DNA of 64,000 nucleotides. Source: Mesostigma viride. Lineage: Eukaryota > Streptophyta > Mesostigmatophyceae > Mesostigmatales > Mesostigmataceae. Under the pieces are notes generated by a model that saw only the letters and a list, made by a program, of their open reading frames with translations, was not told the DNA's origin and ran no database searches. The stretch spans positions 2,196,619 through 2,260,618 of the forward strand of contig RPFO01000276.1 in NCBI GenBank assembly GCA_009746045.1, read 5' to 3'. Shown piece by piece: positions 51,291 through 62,202 of this stretch (position 1 is the first letter of the stretch; every line of letters begins with the position of its first letter). The position numbers were made by a program, and so were the translations under genes.

Positions 51291-52640
51291 CTCAGGCCCT
51301 AATGGATCGTTGCTACAGGCAGAGCTCTTGTAAGTGGAAGTGTGCATCGGCAGCAAGTTGATAAGTGTATACGGGTCATTACTTGCACGAGCATGCACAT
51401 GATTTGATGTTGTGGGGGTAGTAATCGGGTAGTCAATGCCAATTATTCGTGAACAAGTACGAAAACATGAAAGAGATTCTTTGCCGGCCCCCGATTGTAG
51501 ATGCATGCAAGTGCTCAATAGAATCCAGGGTTATGGTTTCTGAATGTAACTCCTGGTAAGACAACTACATAGATGCATTCTGATTTAGATACTGACATAG
51601 ATGTATAGACATTAATTAATAGACAATATGTATTCTGTGTGTTCTCTTTCAAATCCTTCTTAGCATTTTTTATTTTTTTTTACTTTTTTGTTTGTTACCA
51701 TCTGTCTCGATCCCTCCATGCAGGTCTTCCTACACATAGCCACGCGGCTCCCGCGGTACGTCTTCGCATCTTTCCTCTCAGACAACTACCGCCTCAGTCT
51801 AGTCCCTCCGGCCTCCACGACGTTGGATCGCCATGCGTCCAGGTTTTATCAAGGAGACAACCAGCGCAGCTGGCCAGAAATCGGGAGAATCCGGACCATG
51901 GTAGCTTGAGCCTGCCGCGTTACCTTGTCCGCATGTTCGAGTCGTTCAGGATGATGAACATGAATGGTGATGGAAATGTGTAGCCTTGTGCATTGAAATT
52001 ATCAAGGAGACAACCAGCGCAGGCCAGAAATCGGGAGAATCCGGACCATGGTAGCTCGAGCCTGCCGTTATCTTGTCCGCGTGTTCGAGTCGTTCAGGAT
52101 GATGAAGATGAATGGTCGGATTGAAATGTGTATCCTTGTGCATTGAAATTATGGCTGGCTTATGCGTGTAGAGCGGCTAGATGACCTAGACGGTGGGGCC
52201 GGAAACAGCTAACTTGATCATGCAGGGCGTGTGTTTCGAGCCTCTGGGCGGGAGTGTCTAGGGGTAAGCACCAGTGCTGCGATCGCTCTCCCACCATTTA
52301 CGAGGAAATACCCGCACATGGGAAACCACTGAAAAGGTCTAGCTAGTCAGTCATTGCATTAGCCATGCCATGATTCCAAACGTCCAAGAACTGCACACGG
52401 TGCAAAGGCAAAAATCCGGAGGACAGCACATTCAAATGCATGCGGCGCCGGGAACCAAAAGCCCGTGTATGCCAGAAAACATCGTGTTGCTGCAGCGACG
52501 CGACGATGTACGTGGACAACTAATCCCGTTCCAGGCTCGGAACGGCCGCAAAGGAGATCTGGCACCAGGTTTTATAGTTGTCTCACTTTATAGACAGATA
52601 TATTTGTCAACTCTAGTTCCGTTGTTACATATAGGCATAG
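51291..52640. other. Intergenic; contains a tandem duplication of about 155 bp
   Basis: No gene supported. The T-rich stretch at 51640-51700 and the tandem copies at 51847-52155 are the only clear structure. The region separates LINE copies and ends at the tail of ORF1-only copy E. Confidence 0.5.
51847..52155 (+). repeat. Tandem duplication, two copies of about 155 bp
   Basis: Each copy starts atcaaggagacaaccagcgc and ends near gtgcattgaaattat; a few indels distinguish them (agctggccag against aggccag). The first 20 bases also occur elsewhere in the window. Confidence 0.9.
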
Positions 52641-52648
52641 TTGCTCAA

Positions 52649-55600
52649 TTAATTAATTAATTAGGAACATAACTCCGGCCGTCGGTTGGGAGTATCTGTA
52701 GCACATAGCCCTTGAGAAGGGGTGCGCAGATGGCCTATAATACATTCTAGGCTACTTCCTGCAAGGGTGGGAATGTAAGCTACCCTTGCTCTAGGTGCAC
52801 CAGGGCACCCGCACCCTCATCAATCTATCACGCTATGCCCAGCTAAGGGGGAGCATGTCGTGTGCATGGGGGAAGATCATCATGGCTATACAAGAGCTAG
52901 GGCATGGCGTCTCGACAGAGAGCATCCCTCTGCATGGCATATAGCATGGCTAAATTCTTAAGGCAACATCCATGGGGGTCCCATTATAGGCAGGGCTTGG
53001 CTAAATTCTGAAGGCATCATCCATGGGGGCCATTATCGGCGCACATGCGCGTGGGCCAGATGCAAGGCTAAGCCTGACTAATCTACTACACTACTGTATA
53101 TGTTCCCTAGTCTGAGGTGGCAGGAGGGGCCTGCCAGGGCTTGTGGTCAACGTGGATGACCGCCCCCCTCCAGTATACTGGCTTCCCCCTTGCGCTCTGC
53201 CGGAGCTGAACGGTAGGTCGGCCATAGCTCGCGTCGCCGCTGTTGCTGGGCCAGGGTCAAGTCGTCCGGTCCAGCGTGAAGCGAGTCTCCGAGAGCTTCT
53301 TGCGGCATTTAAGGAACGCCAGCTTGTCCGCCGTGTACTTAAAGGTGAGGAGCACGGGTGCCGGGCCAGCCTTCCCCCACGCGCGCGGGGGAGGCGGACA
53401 GCCGACATGTTCAGCTCACCAGTGAGTAGCATGGGGGCAAGAATGTCGCGCTTAAAGGCCTCAAGAAGGCTCGTGGAGGTCTCACCTGCCGGCTGGTCGA
53501 AGTGCTTGACGATGACATTGTGGCTGCGCCTGGCGATGTCGGCTTCCTCACGAAGGTCGAGGGCTTGTTGCTTGAGTTGTGCCGTGATGGTGGAGGCCAC
53601 TGGTGGAGGTGGTGTGCTGCTTAAGCAAGTCCGCCCAGGTGGAGGGAGCATCGCCGGCCGGGCCAGCAGGCGCCGGCTGGGCGGCGATGTCCTTCACCGC
53701 CTGGGCGGTGAGGCCGGCGGTGTCATGCAAGCACTCAAGGGCGGTGGCGGTGGCTTGAAGGCGTTGGTCAAGGTTGAGGCGGCTGGGCTTTGATGTCGGC
53801 AGTGGAGGCGGAAATGGCCGTGGAGGTGGAGGCGTCGGCGGTGGAAATGCATGTGAGGAAGTTCAGTAGCCAGCGCCGGTGCCACCCATTGCTGCTACGT
53901 CGGCAGCAAGGGGCGGTCACGTGCTGCTGGAAGGCTTCCGCGAGGATGGAACGGAGGGTGGGGGCGGAAATGGATGGAGCCCAGATCTCGCCGTCGGAGC
54001 GCTGGAGAAAGGAGTTTCAGACGGCACGCTGGAGTTGGGGGCGGGGGCAGCCGAACATCGTGCTGACGTTGTGCCAGCGACGGCCGTCGGGGATGCTGAG
54101 GCGTTCGGTGGCGTGGAGATGGAGGCACAGATCATAAAGCGAGGCGTAGTCCCCCCAGAAGATGCATGCAGTGCATAGCATCGTCCGGAGACATGTTGGT
54201 CCAGTCGTGATCATCGACCTGGAAAGGTTGGAGCTGAAAGCGCGGTTCCGAGGGGCGTGAAGACCCTCCTGTTTTCTCGGCTGAGCGGGCGCGTTTAGGG
54301 TCAGGCGATCGATGCCGATGGCGAGGCATTGAGCTAGCCCGGGAGGTTGCTAGCTGGGCGACCACCAGCGCACGACTAGTGTCACCGCTGCCTGCCGGAG
54401 CTGGCGAAGCTGCAGCCTCAGCTGCCGCATTTTCATGGGCGAGCGCATCCGCCAAACTGCGTTGCGTCGAGGGGCGTTTGCTTGTCATATATATAGGCGG
54501 TACAGCGCCACCTCCCTCGCGGCACTCCCTCGGTCGCCTCCGTTCAATCTCCCGCCGCATTCCCTGCTCGCGTCATCGATAAACACCAGAAAACCTACGC
54601 GGGTATTCTGCACACGGCTGATTGGATTGCTCTTTTCGCGGACCTCAACGCCCAGGGACGTGCGTGGCTGTTCTCGCTTTCCTTGCGGAGTGTGGGCTCG
54701 GCGTACCTTCGTGCTCTTCCCATGGCCCCCCCATTCGCCTTGGCTCCCAGCCACTACTCGGTGGCGCTCCGGCACCAGCTATTCAAATGCCCCGCAGCCT
54801 CTTGTTCCGGCCGGGCGGCCTTGTGGTAGCTGTGGGCAGCCGCTGGATCCCACGGGGACTCACTACCTTGCCTGCATGGGGGGCCAACAGAATCAGAATT
54901 GGTATTTGTATTTGCACACTGTCCTCCTGACGGTGGTGCTCGCCATGATTCGGTCGGTTTTCCCCCACGCGAACATCCGGTCCGAGGATGCGGATGGCGC
55001 TGCCTTCTATTCCCCCAACCACCGGCCTGACATCGTGGTGCTGGACTTTGAGGGGGGTGGCCGGCATCTGCTTATTGACGTTTCGGTGGCGCGGCCCTGG
55101 TCATCGTGTGGTGCCCTTTGTCCTGGAGGAGTTTGGGGCCATGGGGCCCCTGACCTCCGCCTTCTTCAAGGAGTGTTGCCGGCTCCGGGAGGACCGGCTG
55201 GACCTGGAGGGCCAGCGGGCCCCATGGTCGGCGCGGACCTGGACGTCATATTGGCGTCAGCGCTTGTCGGTGGCGCTGACTCGGGCCATGGCTGACATCA
55301 TGCTCCGCCGTACGCGGGCTGATTTTGCGGTGCAGCAGGGCTATTAGGTTCCTCCCGTTAGGCGTTTCCATTGGTCTTATCGTAGTATAGAGCTTTGACA
55401 TGGCTCTGTATATAGGTTTATAGCTGGGCGTTTGCTTTGGTTTGAGTGATTTCACTCTGCTGTAAGTAATTATATTTTTAATATATATAGCGTAATAGAT
55501 TCGGAATATCATATCAGCAGGTGCGTCTTAGAAAGACGAAGCGATAGTGATATTCACGGCTAAATTCGGTGCTCAAACGTGAAAGTTATGAGCTCCGCCG

Positions 55601-55649
55601 TCAGCCATGGCTACCTCGTCGGTGGCTCGTGGCTCGTTGCTCGTGGCTC
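52649..55649 (-). mobile_element. ORF1-only non-LTR element, copy E, with a nested LINE fragment
   Basis: Minus strand: 5' leader at 55649-55490 (same hairpin and cacgagccacgag words), ORF1 start at about 54497 (MTSKRPSTQRSLADAL), broken ORF1 down to about 53090, 3' hairpin and (taat)n tail to 52649. GTTGCTCAA flanks both ends (52640-52648 and 55650-55658). Between leader and ORF1 a plus-strand segment (about 54500-55480) interrupts it. The ORF1 keeps DLREEADIARRSHNVIVKHF but is frameshifted. Confidence 0.8.
54500..55480 (+). mobile_element. 5'-truncated LINE fragment with CCHC and restriction-like endonuclease
   Basis: Plus-strand coding remnant: CGSCGQPLDPTGTHYLAC (CX2CX9HX3C, about 54819-54876), then NHRPDIVVLDFEGGG and LLIDVSVARP, the PD...D/E core of restriction-like endonucleases at the C-terminus of R2/CRE/Dualen-type elements. 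A frameshift near 55095 leads to FVLEEFGAMGPLTSAFFKE and the stop at 55347. Both edges sit in tatatata (54489-54496, 55480-55490), a possible target duplication. It is inserted in the 5' leader of ORF1-only copy E. Confidence 0.7.
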
Positions 55650-55664
55650 GTTGCTCAAATCATG

Positions 55665-56090
55665 GTACTTAGGTACGTGCTATATCAATATTAATGAATC
55701 AAATTTACTTAATTAGACTCGCGTGCTCCCGTTGGGGAGTCACAGAGCATTAACCCCGATGGATGGATGGATGGATGGGTGCAAACAGTCCCACCGGTCT
55801 AATCTATCTATCTACATAATCTTAATCTAACTACAAAATCTATCAACATCAACTCGACTCTAGGGGACCTGTCTGGCGTGAATTCCCGTATGTTTGCACA
55901 CGCGGGCGCTTCCCCACGGGGGGGGGCTCGTTGTCCAGAGCTATAGATGACTTGGGCCCACTTGGCCTTGTCCATCATCTTTTTCCAAATCACGGAGAGG
56001 CCTAGGCCCCCCATTAATTAATTAATTAACTCGTGCTAGCTCCCGTTGGGGAGTCACGGAGCATTAACCCCGATGGATGGATTAAAATTA
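55665..56090 (-). mobile_element. Second LINE family, 3' end fragments
   Basis: Minus strand: tail and hairpin (gactcccc-aac-gggag type at about 55727-55745 and again at 56042-56058), UTR with (tccatccatcc) repeat, and a short coding C-terminus, LGLSVIWKKMMDKAKWAQVI. This resembles LSRLWTVMQDKTRWKKIV of the main LINE but is clearly a different family. A second hairpin-bearing tail at 56030-56085 shows two nested insertions. Confidence 0.65.
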
Positions 56091-56094
56091 AAAA

Positions 56095-56345
56095 TTAAAT
56101 TATAACATGCCTCCGTGGGGGGGTCATGTAGCACATATTCCATGATGGATGGGGTGGAGGAAGCCGCGTGATCGAACTATCCTAACTCTAAGCTATCTAG
56201 AAAATCCTAACTACACTACTCATCAAAACGCCTCCTCCGCTTGGGGGGAGGTGGCTTGCCCACAGGGTCGGGCGTGTGTGCCTTGACAATCTTCTTCCAC
56301 CGCGTCTTGTCCTGCATGGCAGTCCAAAGACGGGAGAGAGAGTGG
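56095..56345 (-). mobile_element. LINE 3'-end monomer joined to the main LINE copy
   Basis: Contains only the tail, terminal hairpin, 3' UTR and last about 45 codons, ending at agagagagtggat|taaaa, where the tail of the main LINE copy begins. The same partial-plus-longer arrangement with the same junction occurs at 16485-16735. Confidence 0.85.
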
Positions 56346-56373
56346 ATTAAAAATTAAATTAAATTATAACATG

Positions 56374-56387
56374 CCTCCGTGGGGAGG
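56374..56387 (-). other. LINE 3'-terminal hairpin
   Basis: On the element strand CCTCC-CCAC-GGAGG: five pairs and a four-base loop, about 15 bases before the T/A-rich tail. It is present in every LINE 3' end of the window, and in a base-pair-swapped version (ACTCC...GGAGT) in the ORF1-only copies A and D. Likely recognised by the LINE RT. Confidence 0.65.
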
Positions 56388-59112
56388 TCATGTAGCACAT
56401 ATTCCATGATGGATGGGGTGGAGGAAGCCGCGTAATCGAACTATATACTAACGCTAGGCTATCTAGAAAATCCTAACTACACTACTCATCAAAACGCCTC
56501 CTCCGCTTGGGGGGAGGTGGCTTGCCCACAGGGTCGGGCGTGTGCGCCTTGACAATCTTCTTCCACCGCGTCTTGTCCTGCATGACAGTCCAAAGACGGG
56601 AGAGAGAGTGTATGCGGTGCTCAAACTGGGCTGGGACCACTAGGTCGTCCAGCAACATCTGAACGTAGTTGGTGACAGGTTTCCCTACCCTTTTGGGAAT
56701 GTCCGCGGGGCCAGGCCAGGTCAGAATATGCCGCCCTGGCTGGCCAAGCCGCTGGGGGCCGGCCAGACCAAGGGTGGTGTCGACCTGGCTAGTGCGGGCA
56801 AGGTGTCCTACAAATGCTATCCTACGCTGCCTAATCTCGTCCGAAACACGAGGCATGCCATGATACAAAGACTCTGATGACGGACGCTCGGAAAAACCTA
56901 CGTTAAGGACCTGCCGGAGCATCCTGTAAACTGTGCCGTCGAGCCGAGCTGCCAGTTTGGGTGGGAGGGTCCACGCCTCGGCGCCATACGTGAGCACCGT
57001 GAGGACGAGGACCTTGAAGAGCATGCGTTTGCGGTGCCCGTCCAGGCCCTTCGAGCGCCAGTAAGGTGTGAGCGAACGGAGCTTGGCCCAGGCGAGGGCG
57101 ATGCGGGTGTCCACATCGTCGTCGGTGTCAGGAAGCCAGCTCCCCAACAGCTTGAAGCGGTCGCGGAACGGGACCTCCGTCCCGTCGAGCAGGCGCGGCA
57201 GCGGTGGTTTACTGGAGGCCCCTATCACCATCGCCTCAGTCTTGACACTAATCTCCAACCCCACCGCCCGCGCCTCCAGGCCCAGGCAGTCCAGCCAGGT
57301 CTGAATGTGCTCGGGGCTCTCGATGAGGGTGGTATCATCCGCATAAATCAGGTCGGCAAGGCGGTACCCCGGTCTAACCCCGCCGTGCTCTTTCACGTTA
57401 AGGATGTCCAAGCCTGGCTCGAACCCCTTAAGAGCAGTAAAGCGCGCACGTGCCCGGCGCATGACGTGATCCACGACAATAATGAACAGGTATGGGGACA
57501 GGACACAACCTTGCCACACCCCGTGGTGAAGGGGGAATGGTGGAGTGGTGCCCTCCGCAGTCCGCACTACTGCCTGTGAGCCCTCATACAGTCGGCGAAT
57601 GGCAGCAATAAACGCAGGTGGCACCGATCCAGAGCTAGGATGGCCCAAAGAGCCTCCCAGAGAACCGTGTCAAAGGCCTTGATATAGTCAACAAAAATGA
57701 AGACCAGCGGCAAACTGTCAGGGGGAAGTCGACGCACCTCCTCCATCAACCGGCGCGCGACAAACACAGCCATGACAGTGTTACGACCACTACGGAAACC
57801 CATCTGAGACTCACCCAGGTGTGGGTCCAGCGCGGCGCGGAGCCTGTGCAGCATCATGCGCATGAAGACCTTCAGCGCGGCGCTCTGGAGGCAGACACCC
57901 CGGTAGTTGCCGGGGTCAGCAGCAGAGCCCTTCTTGTACAGCATGACGCGGATGGCCGTCTGCCACTCAGCAGGCGGAGGCTCGTCAGAGAGCAGGACAC
58001 GGTTGCAGAACGCCAGCAGAAGATCCCTAACCGCCAGATCAGGGGTCTTCAGCAGCTCAGCAGAAAGGTGGTCGGCACCGACCGCTGCATCGTACCGCAG
58101 GCGAGCAAGGGCGCCGTCCAATTCCTCCAAAGTGAAGGGGGGGACAACGTCGTCAGTGGCAAGGCGGCCCTCCTGCAAGGCGGGGACTTGGTAGTCCGCT
58201 GCCGAGGAGGGGGGCGCCGGTGGCGGCGGGGGTCCGGCGACCCCGAGGCGGGCGGCCGTCTCGGGGTGCAGCGGCGGGGGGGGGGCGCGAGCCCCACCGG
58301 TCAAGGAAACATTGTGGGCCAACCAGCGGTCAAGGCTTACCGGCGCCGTGCCGTCCCCCGTATGCTCCACCGGGGTGCGCTGCCGCCGGCCGCCGAGCCG
58401 GTCGAGGTGGTACCACATGTCCTTGCCCTGGTTGCGGGCCTGGCAGGCCTTGGCATCCGCGATGCACTGGGCCGCCTCCGCGTCCTGAGCGTGCTCGTAG
58501 GCCTCCACAAGGGCGGCCTTGAGCAATGGTTTCTGCAGCGGGTCCCGGTTACGCTTGAGGCGGTGCCGGGCGGCCAAGACCTTGGGGTCCTGGCGGTAGA
58601 GCGGGCCGGGGCGGCGGCGGGGCATGACCGGCAGGTGCCGGGCCGCCAGCAACGGGGCACGGGCCGCAAAGCCCGCAAAAATGGCTGCGTTGGGGGCACC
58701 ATTGTCCAGCTTGTCGACGTCCGCCCGGGCGTCCAGGGCCGACAGGTACTTCCGTCGGCACCAGTTCCGCTCGTGCTCGGCGTCCGTCCAGTCCTCAGGA
58801 TCTCCCTTGACCGGACGTAGAGCAGACCAGTCAGGGCGGACCACTGGGGCGCGGCGCGCGGGGACGTGGAACCGGAGCCGAAGGGTCGCGCGCACCAACC
58901 GGTGGTCAGAGCACACCGTGGGCGTGTCAAACACTCGGGCGTCCAGAACCGAGGTGCACCTGGGCTGCCGTACCACCACATAGTCCAGACAGGCCTGACG
59001 GCCGTTAGGGCCACGAAAAGTGACCAAGTCCTGTGAGGGACGTTGGAATTGACAGTTGACAGCAACCATCCCGCTATCCCGCAAAAAGGCAGAGAAAAGG
59101 GGAGTATTGGCG

Positions 59113-59120
59113 TTAGCTTC
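59113..59120. repeat. Target duplication of the MITE (TTAGCTTC, left)
   Basis: Identical to 59776-59783. Eight bases is the duplication length of hAT transposases. Confidence 0.92.
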
Positions 59121-59775
59121 TAGGGTTGTACCGAATAGCGTTTTGGCTTGCCGAATCGGATACTCGGACCAGGGGGGTGCCCCGAACCCGATGCCGAATA
59201 TATTTGGAGCCTCCCGATACCGATACCGAATATGTTCGGAGCTGAAGGGCCCTTCCCGAATCGAACACCGAATAGTTCTCCGAACTATTCGGACGCCGAT
59301 CGAATAATGACGACAGTAGCTACTATCACGTATTAGGTAGATAACTTGTATCATTTATATTAATGAGACTTATATTAATTATTTTGTATCAATTATATAT
59401 TGAGATACACTTAGTGTTTAATACTTAGACGAGCACAGTTGCCTTCCCTGCATTGTGCATTCAGCTTTTGGGCGTTGGCCTAACTCTGAGTCGGCGGAGG
59501 CATGACCGCGCCAGCTGGTGAGTGGAGGCTGGAGGCTGCGCCGCCCGCTAGTAGGGATACTACTATTCGATATTCGGAACTACGAATATATTCGTCGAAT
59601 AGTAGGGTGTCCCGATTTCGATACCGAACATATTCGGAAGTAGAGCTTGCCTCCCGATACCGATACCGAATATGTTCAGACGGACAGACCGTTCGCCGTA
59701 TACTGAACATATTCGGTGTTCGGTTCGGTATTCGGGGGATATTCGGTATTCGGAACACTATTCGGTACAACCCTA
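59121..59775. mobile_element. hAT-type MITE in the LINE endonuclease
   Basis: 655 bp with terminal inverted repeats TAGGGTTGTACCGAATAG and CTATTCGGTACAACCCTA, and an 8-bp duplication TTAGCTTC on each side. The subterminal regions are crowded with inverted ccgaata/tattcgg motifs, which may be transposase-binding sites. No transposase coding capacity is visible. Its removal, with one duplication copy, restores the LINE endonuclease frame (codons ...A-D-T-E-A-N-A-N-T-P...). Confidence 0.93.
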
Positions 59776-60694
59776 TTAGCTTCCGTGTCAGCAGGCGCAA
59801 AGCGACTGCCAGCAGTGCCCACGGGGAGCGTAGCATTGGCGTCGAGCAGCATAACCAAAAAGTGGCGGGCCGGAGTGACCCTCTCAAGGTCATGCAAAGA
59901 TTCGAAGAACTCCTCACGGGCCGAATCAGGTAGACCACTGTGGGGTGCGTAGCCCACCCCCACCGTGAGGTGGTGTTTAGACCGCCCCTCGACAGAGGTG
60001 AAATGTGCTACCATAAGGCGTGGGGTTAGAAACTTAAGCGTGCTGAGGCTAGCAACTGCCAGCGGCGAACACAAAAGACCAACACCACCTTGGCCAGACG
60101 TACCGCTGCCAGCGAAGTAAAACCGCCAGCCACCCGCCAAGCGAGCAGTGCTCACCAGGCCAAGTGGCACCGTGCGGCGGTGTTCCTGGACGCCTAATAT
60201 AGATACACGATGCTCGATGCAAAATGCGACTAGCTCCTCGATCCGACAGCTATGGTCGTCATCTAGCAATGTGCGGGTGTTAAAAGTGGCAAGGGCCAAG
60301 GATGCCTGCTGGCCCACCAGGGGAGGACGACGATGGATGATGGGGGTGGATGCGGCGGGGGGTGGAGGTGGGGATGAAACGGAGGGGGGAAGGGAAGCGG
60401 TAGAAATAGTGCTTTTCATCGCATTTATTTTGTCCTGCAAGCGTAGGATGCGAGCCTGCCGCTTGCTCGGGGTATTCGGGGTTGGGGCTGATTGCACAAC
60501 GCCGAGGCGTAGGTAATCTAGCAAACGTTGGGTTTTACGAATCTGACATTTGACAGATGAGGTTGTGGCCCGAAATACCGGCACCACCATGGCTTTCACC
60601 CGACGGTTAGGTCGAGGCATGGTAGTGGAACGGGACTGTTTAGAGGCTGTCCCCGAAGCCTGTTAGCCGCGAGCCGACGAGGAAGGTTGTCTAC

Positions 60695-61117
60695 CTACTG
60701 TCTACCAACAGAGGCAGCACCCTTCTGGCTAGACACCTGACGAGACTCCGCTCCGGGGGTGTTAATCGGAACACCTGTGATCCTCTGCCGATCAAAGAAT
60801 GCTGCAAAGGAGCCATCCTGAAGCAGACGCAGCTTAATGCGCTTACCCGGGGTCTCGTGCTGCTTGGTCTCCTGGACGATGGGGCTGTTCCACACCGCGC
60901 TCCTCGCCTTCAGTTGAGCCGGCGTGTAGTCCTCGTCGAGGCTGAAGTCACCGCGTTGGAGCAGACGACGTGCTCCCAGCACGAGGCGTTTGTCGTGCAT
61001 GGAGGCCATGGTGACGACGACCAGGCCCAGAGGGCCTGGCAGCCGAATGGCACGTTCAATGGCAACACGGTTCTGGAGCTGCAGCTTCCCCAGAAACGCT
61101 GGGCCGCGCAGCTCCTC
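60695..61117 (-). pseudogene. LINE ORF1, C-terminal part (5'-truncated)
   Basis: Minus strand, open from 61117 to the stop at 60695: LGKLQLQNRVAIERAIRLPG, then MASMHDKRLVLGARRLLQRG and FSLDEDYTPAQLKARSAVW. The order and spacing of the basic KRLVLGARRLL helix and the FSLDEDYTPAQ...R...W stretch match the ORF1-only protein (FLRRRKRLEK, FTLDDDLTLAQ). The stop is 75 bases before the ORF2 ATG. The N-terminal half is missing. Confidence 0.75.
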
Positions 61118-61420
61118 GGGAGAGAGTGGATGCGGTGCTCAAACTGGGCTGGGACCACTAGGATGGATGGATGGATGGGTGCAAACAGTCCTACCGGTCT
61201 AATCTACCTACATCAGCTATCTACAACATCAAGGCCCCCCATGTCCTAGCTACTTGCTGTTCTTTGAAGGGGCGGGCCTTGCGGCGTCTAGCGTCACCGG
61301 GCCCGGCCCACGTAAGGAGGAGCCGGCCAGGCTGAGCTGGGCGCAGTCCTGCGGGGGGGGCACGTGAGGTGCATGTCTACCTGGTTGGTGCGAGCTAAGT
61401 GCCCTACTAGCTGCAGGCGC
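61118..61420 (-). mobile_element. LINE 3' scraps of two families
   Basis: 61118-61162 is a 45-base coding scrap of the main LINE (gagtggatgcggtgctcaaa). 61163-61400 belongs to the second LINE family: atggatggatggatgggtgc and ccggtctaatct as at 55760-55805, then GC-rich C-terminal coding sequence. Confidence 0.65.
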
Positions 61421-62202
61421 CGGTATCAAGGAGACAACCTGCTTAATGGTGGTATATCAATATTAGGGAACGGCCAGCGAGCAGACCATGGACGGACCAT
61501 GCGGCCGGAAGAGTTCAAGCTCGAGTCTCCCGTACGTTAGAACTTAGATCTTATCATCGTCTAGTCGGCATTCCATGGCCACTTGTGTTTTTTAAAAGAG
61601 CACTAGCCCATTTTTATTAGTGTAATCGCAAAGCAGAGGCGCAATGGCTCTTTAGAGATTACCACCACGGTAATTAGATAAGCTGCAGCTAGCCCTGCAA
61701 AGTGAGCCCACTCCAGCACTCACTGAACCTCAAAAATGTTCCCTGAGAACATTCAAGGCCATGAACGACTCGTTCTAACTAGTAAATACAAGGGTACCCC
61801 ATCAAGCCACTGACGCCCCTTTGAACCTTGCCATTGCTAGCATGGCTGCTTTCTAGCATCACCAATACTACTTGTTCACAAGCAGGCACATCGAAATCCT
61901 CTCTGCAAATATAAAAGAAGCCTACAAAGCTTGCCAACACTTCCATGCATGCTGTCATTAAGGTTCGGTAATCTATAGTTAAGTCCTTCCATGCACGTAG
62001 TTGGTTGCCTCGCTCATAAGAAAGCCTTCAGGACGTGGCATCATGTGCGATGTCTCACCCCGCCGGGTACACATACATGTCGAAATGATTGTACCAAAAA
62101 TGACTGCAAGCTTGCAGGTTTGGCAGGCGGAGGCCCACCCACCCAGTTCCAGACAGTGTTCGCAAAGCGTAGAATACACAGCCCACGCCAGCCAGGGCCT
62201 GA
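61421..62202. other. Intergenic and 3' flank of the acyl-CoA/ACP synthetase gene
   Basis: Includes another copy of tatcaaggagacaacc at 61423. The part from about 61900 to 62202 should contain the 3' UTR of the minus-strand synthetase gene. No other gene seen. Confidence 0.4.

Larger units (their letters stand above)
56482..60620 (-). pseudogene. LINE ORF2: APE endonuclease and reverse transcriptase, disrupted
   Basis: From ATG 60620: a basic N-terminus, then an exonuclease-endonuclease-phosphatase domain (LATFNTRTLLDD, SILGVQEHRR, VMLLDANATLP and, after the MITE, CSDHRLVRATLRL). RT follows: AIRVMLYKKGSAADPGNYRG, SQMGFRSGRNTVMAVFVA, FIFVDYIKAFDTVLWEALW, GVWQGCVLSPYLFIIVVD and LIYADDTTLI with the YADD active site. 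The C-terminal domain contains RRIAFVGHLARTSQVDTTLG and ends PPPPKRRRRFDE. Two lesions: the MITE at 59121-59775, and a one-base deletion near 57625 (the frame reads on in the 49.5-kb copy). Clade not assigned; no RNase H domain seen. Confidence 0.9.
56346..61117 (-). mobile_element. Main LINE copy: ORF1 tail, ORF2, 3' UTR; interrupted by a MITE
   Basis: Longest copy of the LINE. Minus strand: ORF1 C-terminus (61117-60695), ORF2 with APE-type endonuclease and RT (60620-56482), 3' UTR, terminal hairpin 56374-56387 (CCTCC-GTGG-GGAGG on plus) and a (aaatt)n tail. Truncated at its 5' end inside ORF1, where it abuts another LINE 3' coding scrap (61117-61162). A 655-bp hAT-type MITE (59121-59775) splits the endonuclease, and a one-base loss near 57625 breaks RT. 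Confidence 0.9.

Noticed and set aside
57819-58820. Plus-strand 333-codon ORF
   Set aside because: It is the antisense shadow of the LINE RT reading frame on the minus strand, in GC-rich sequence.
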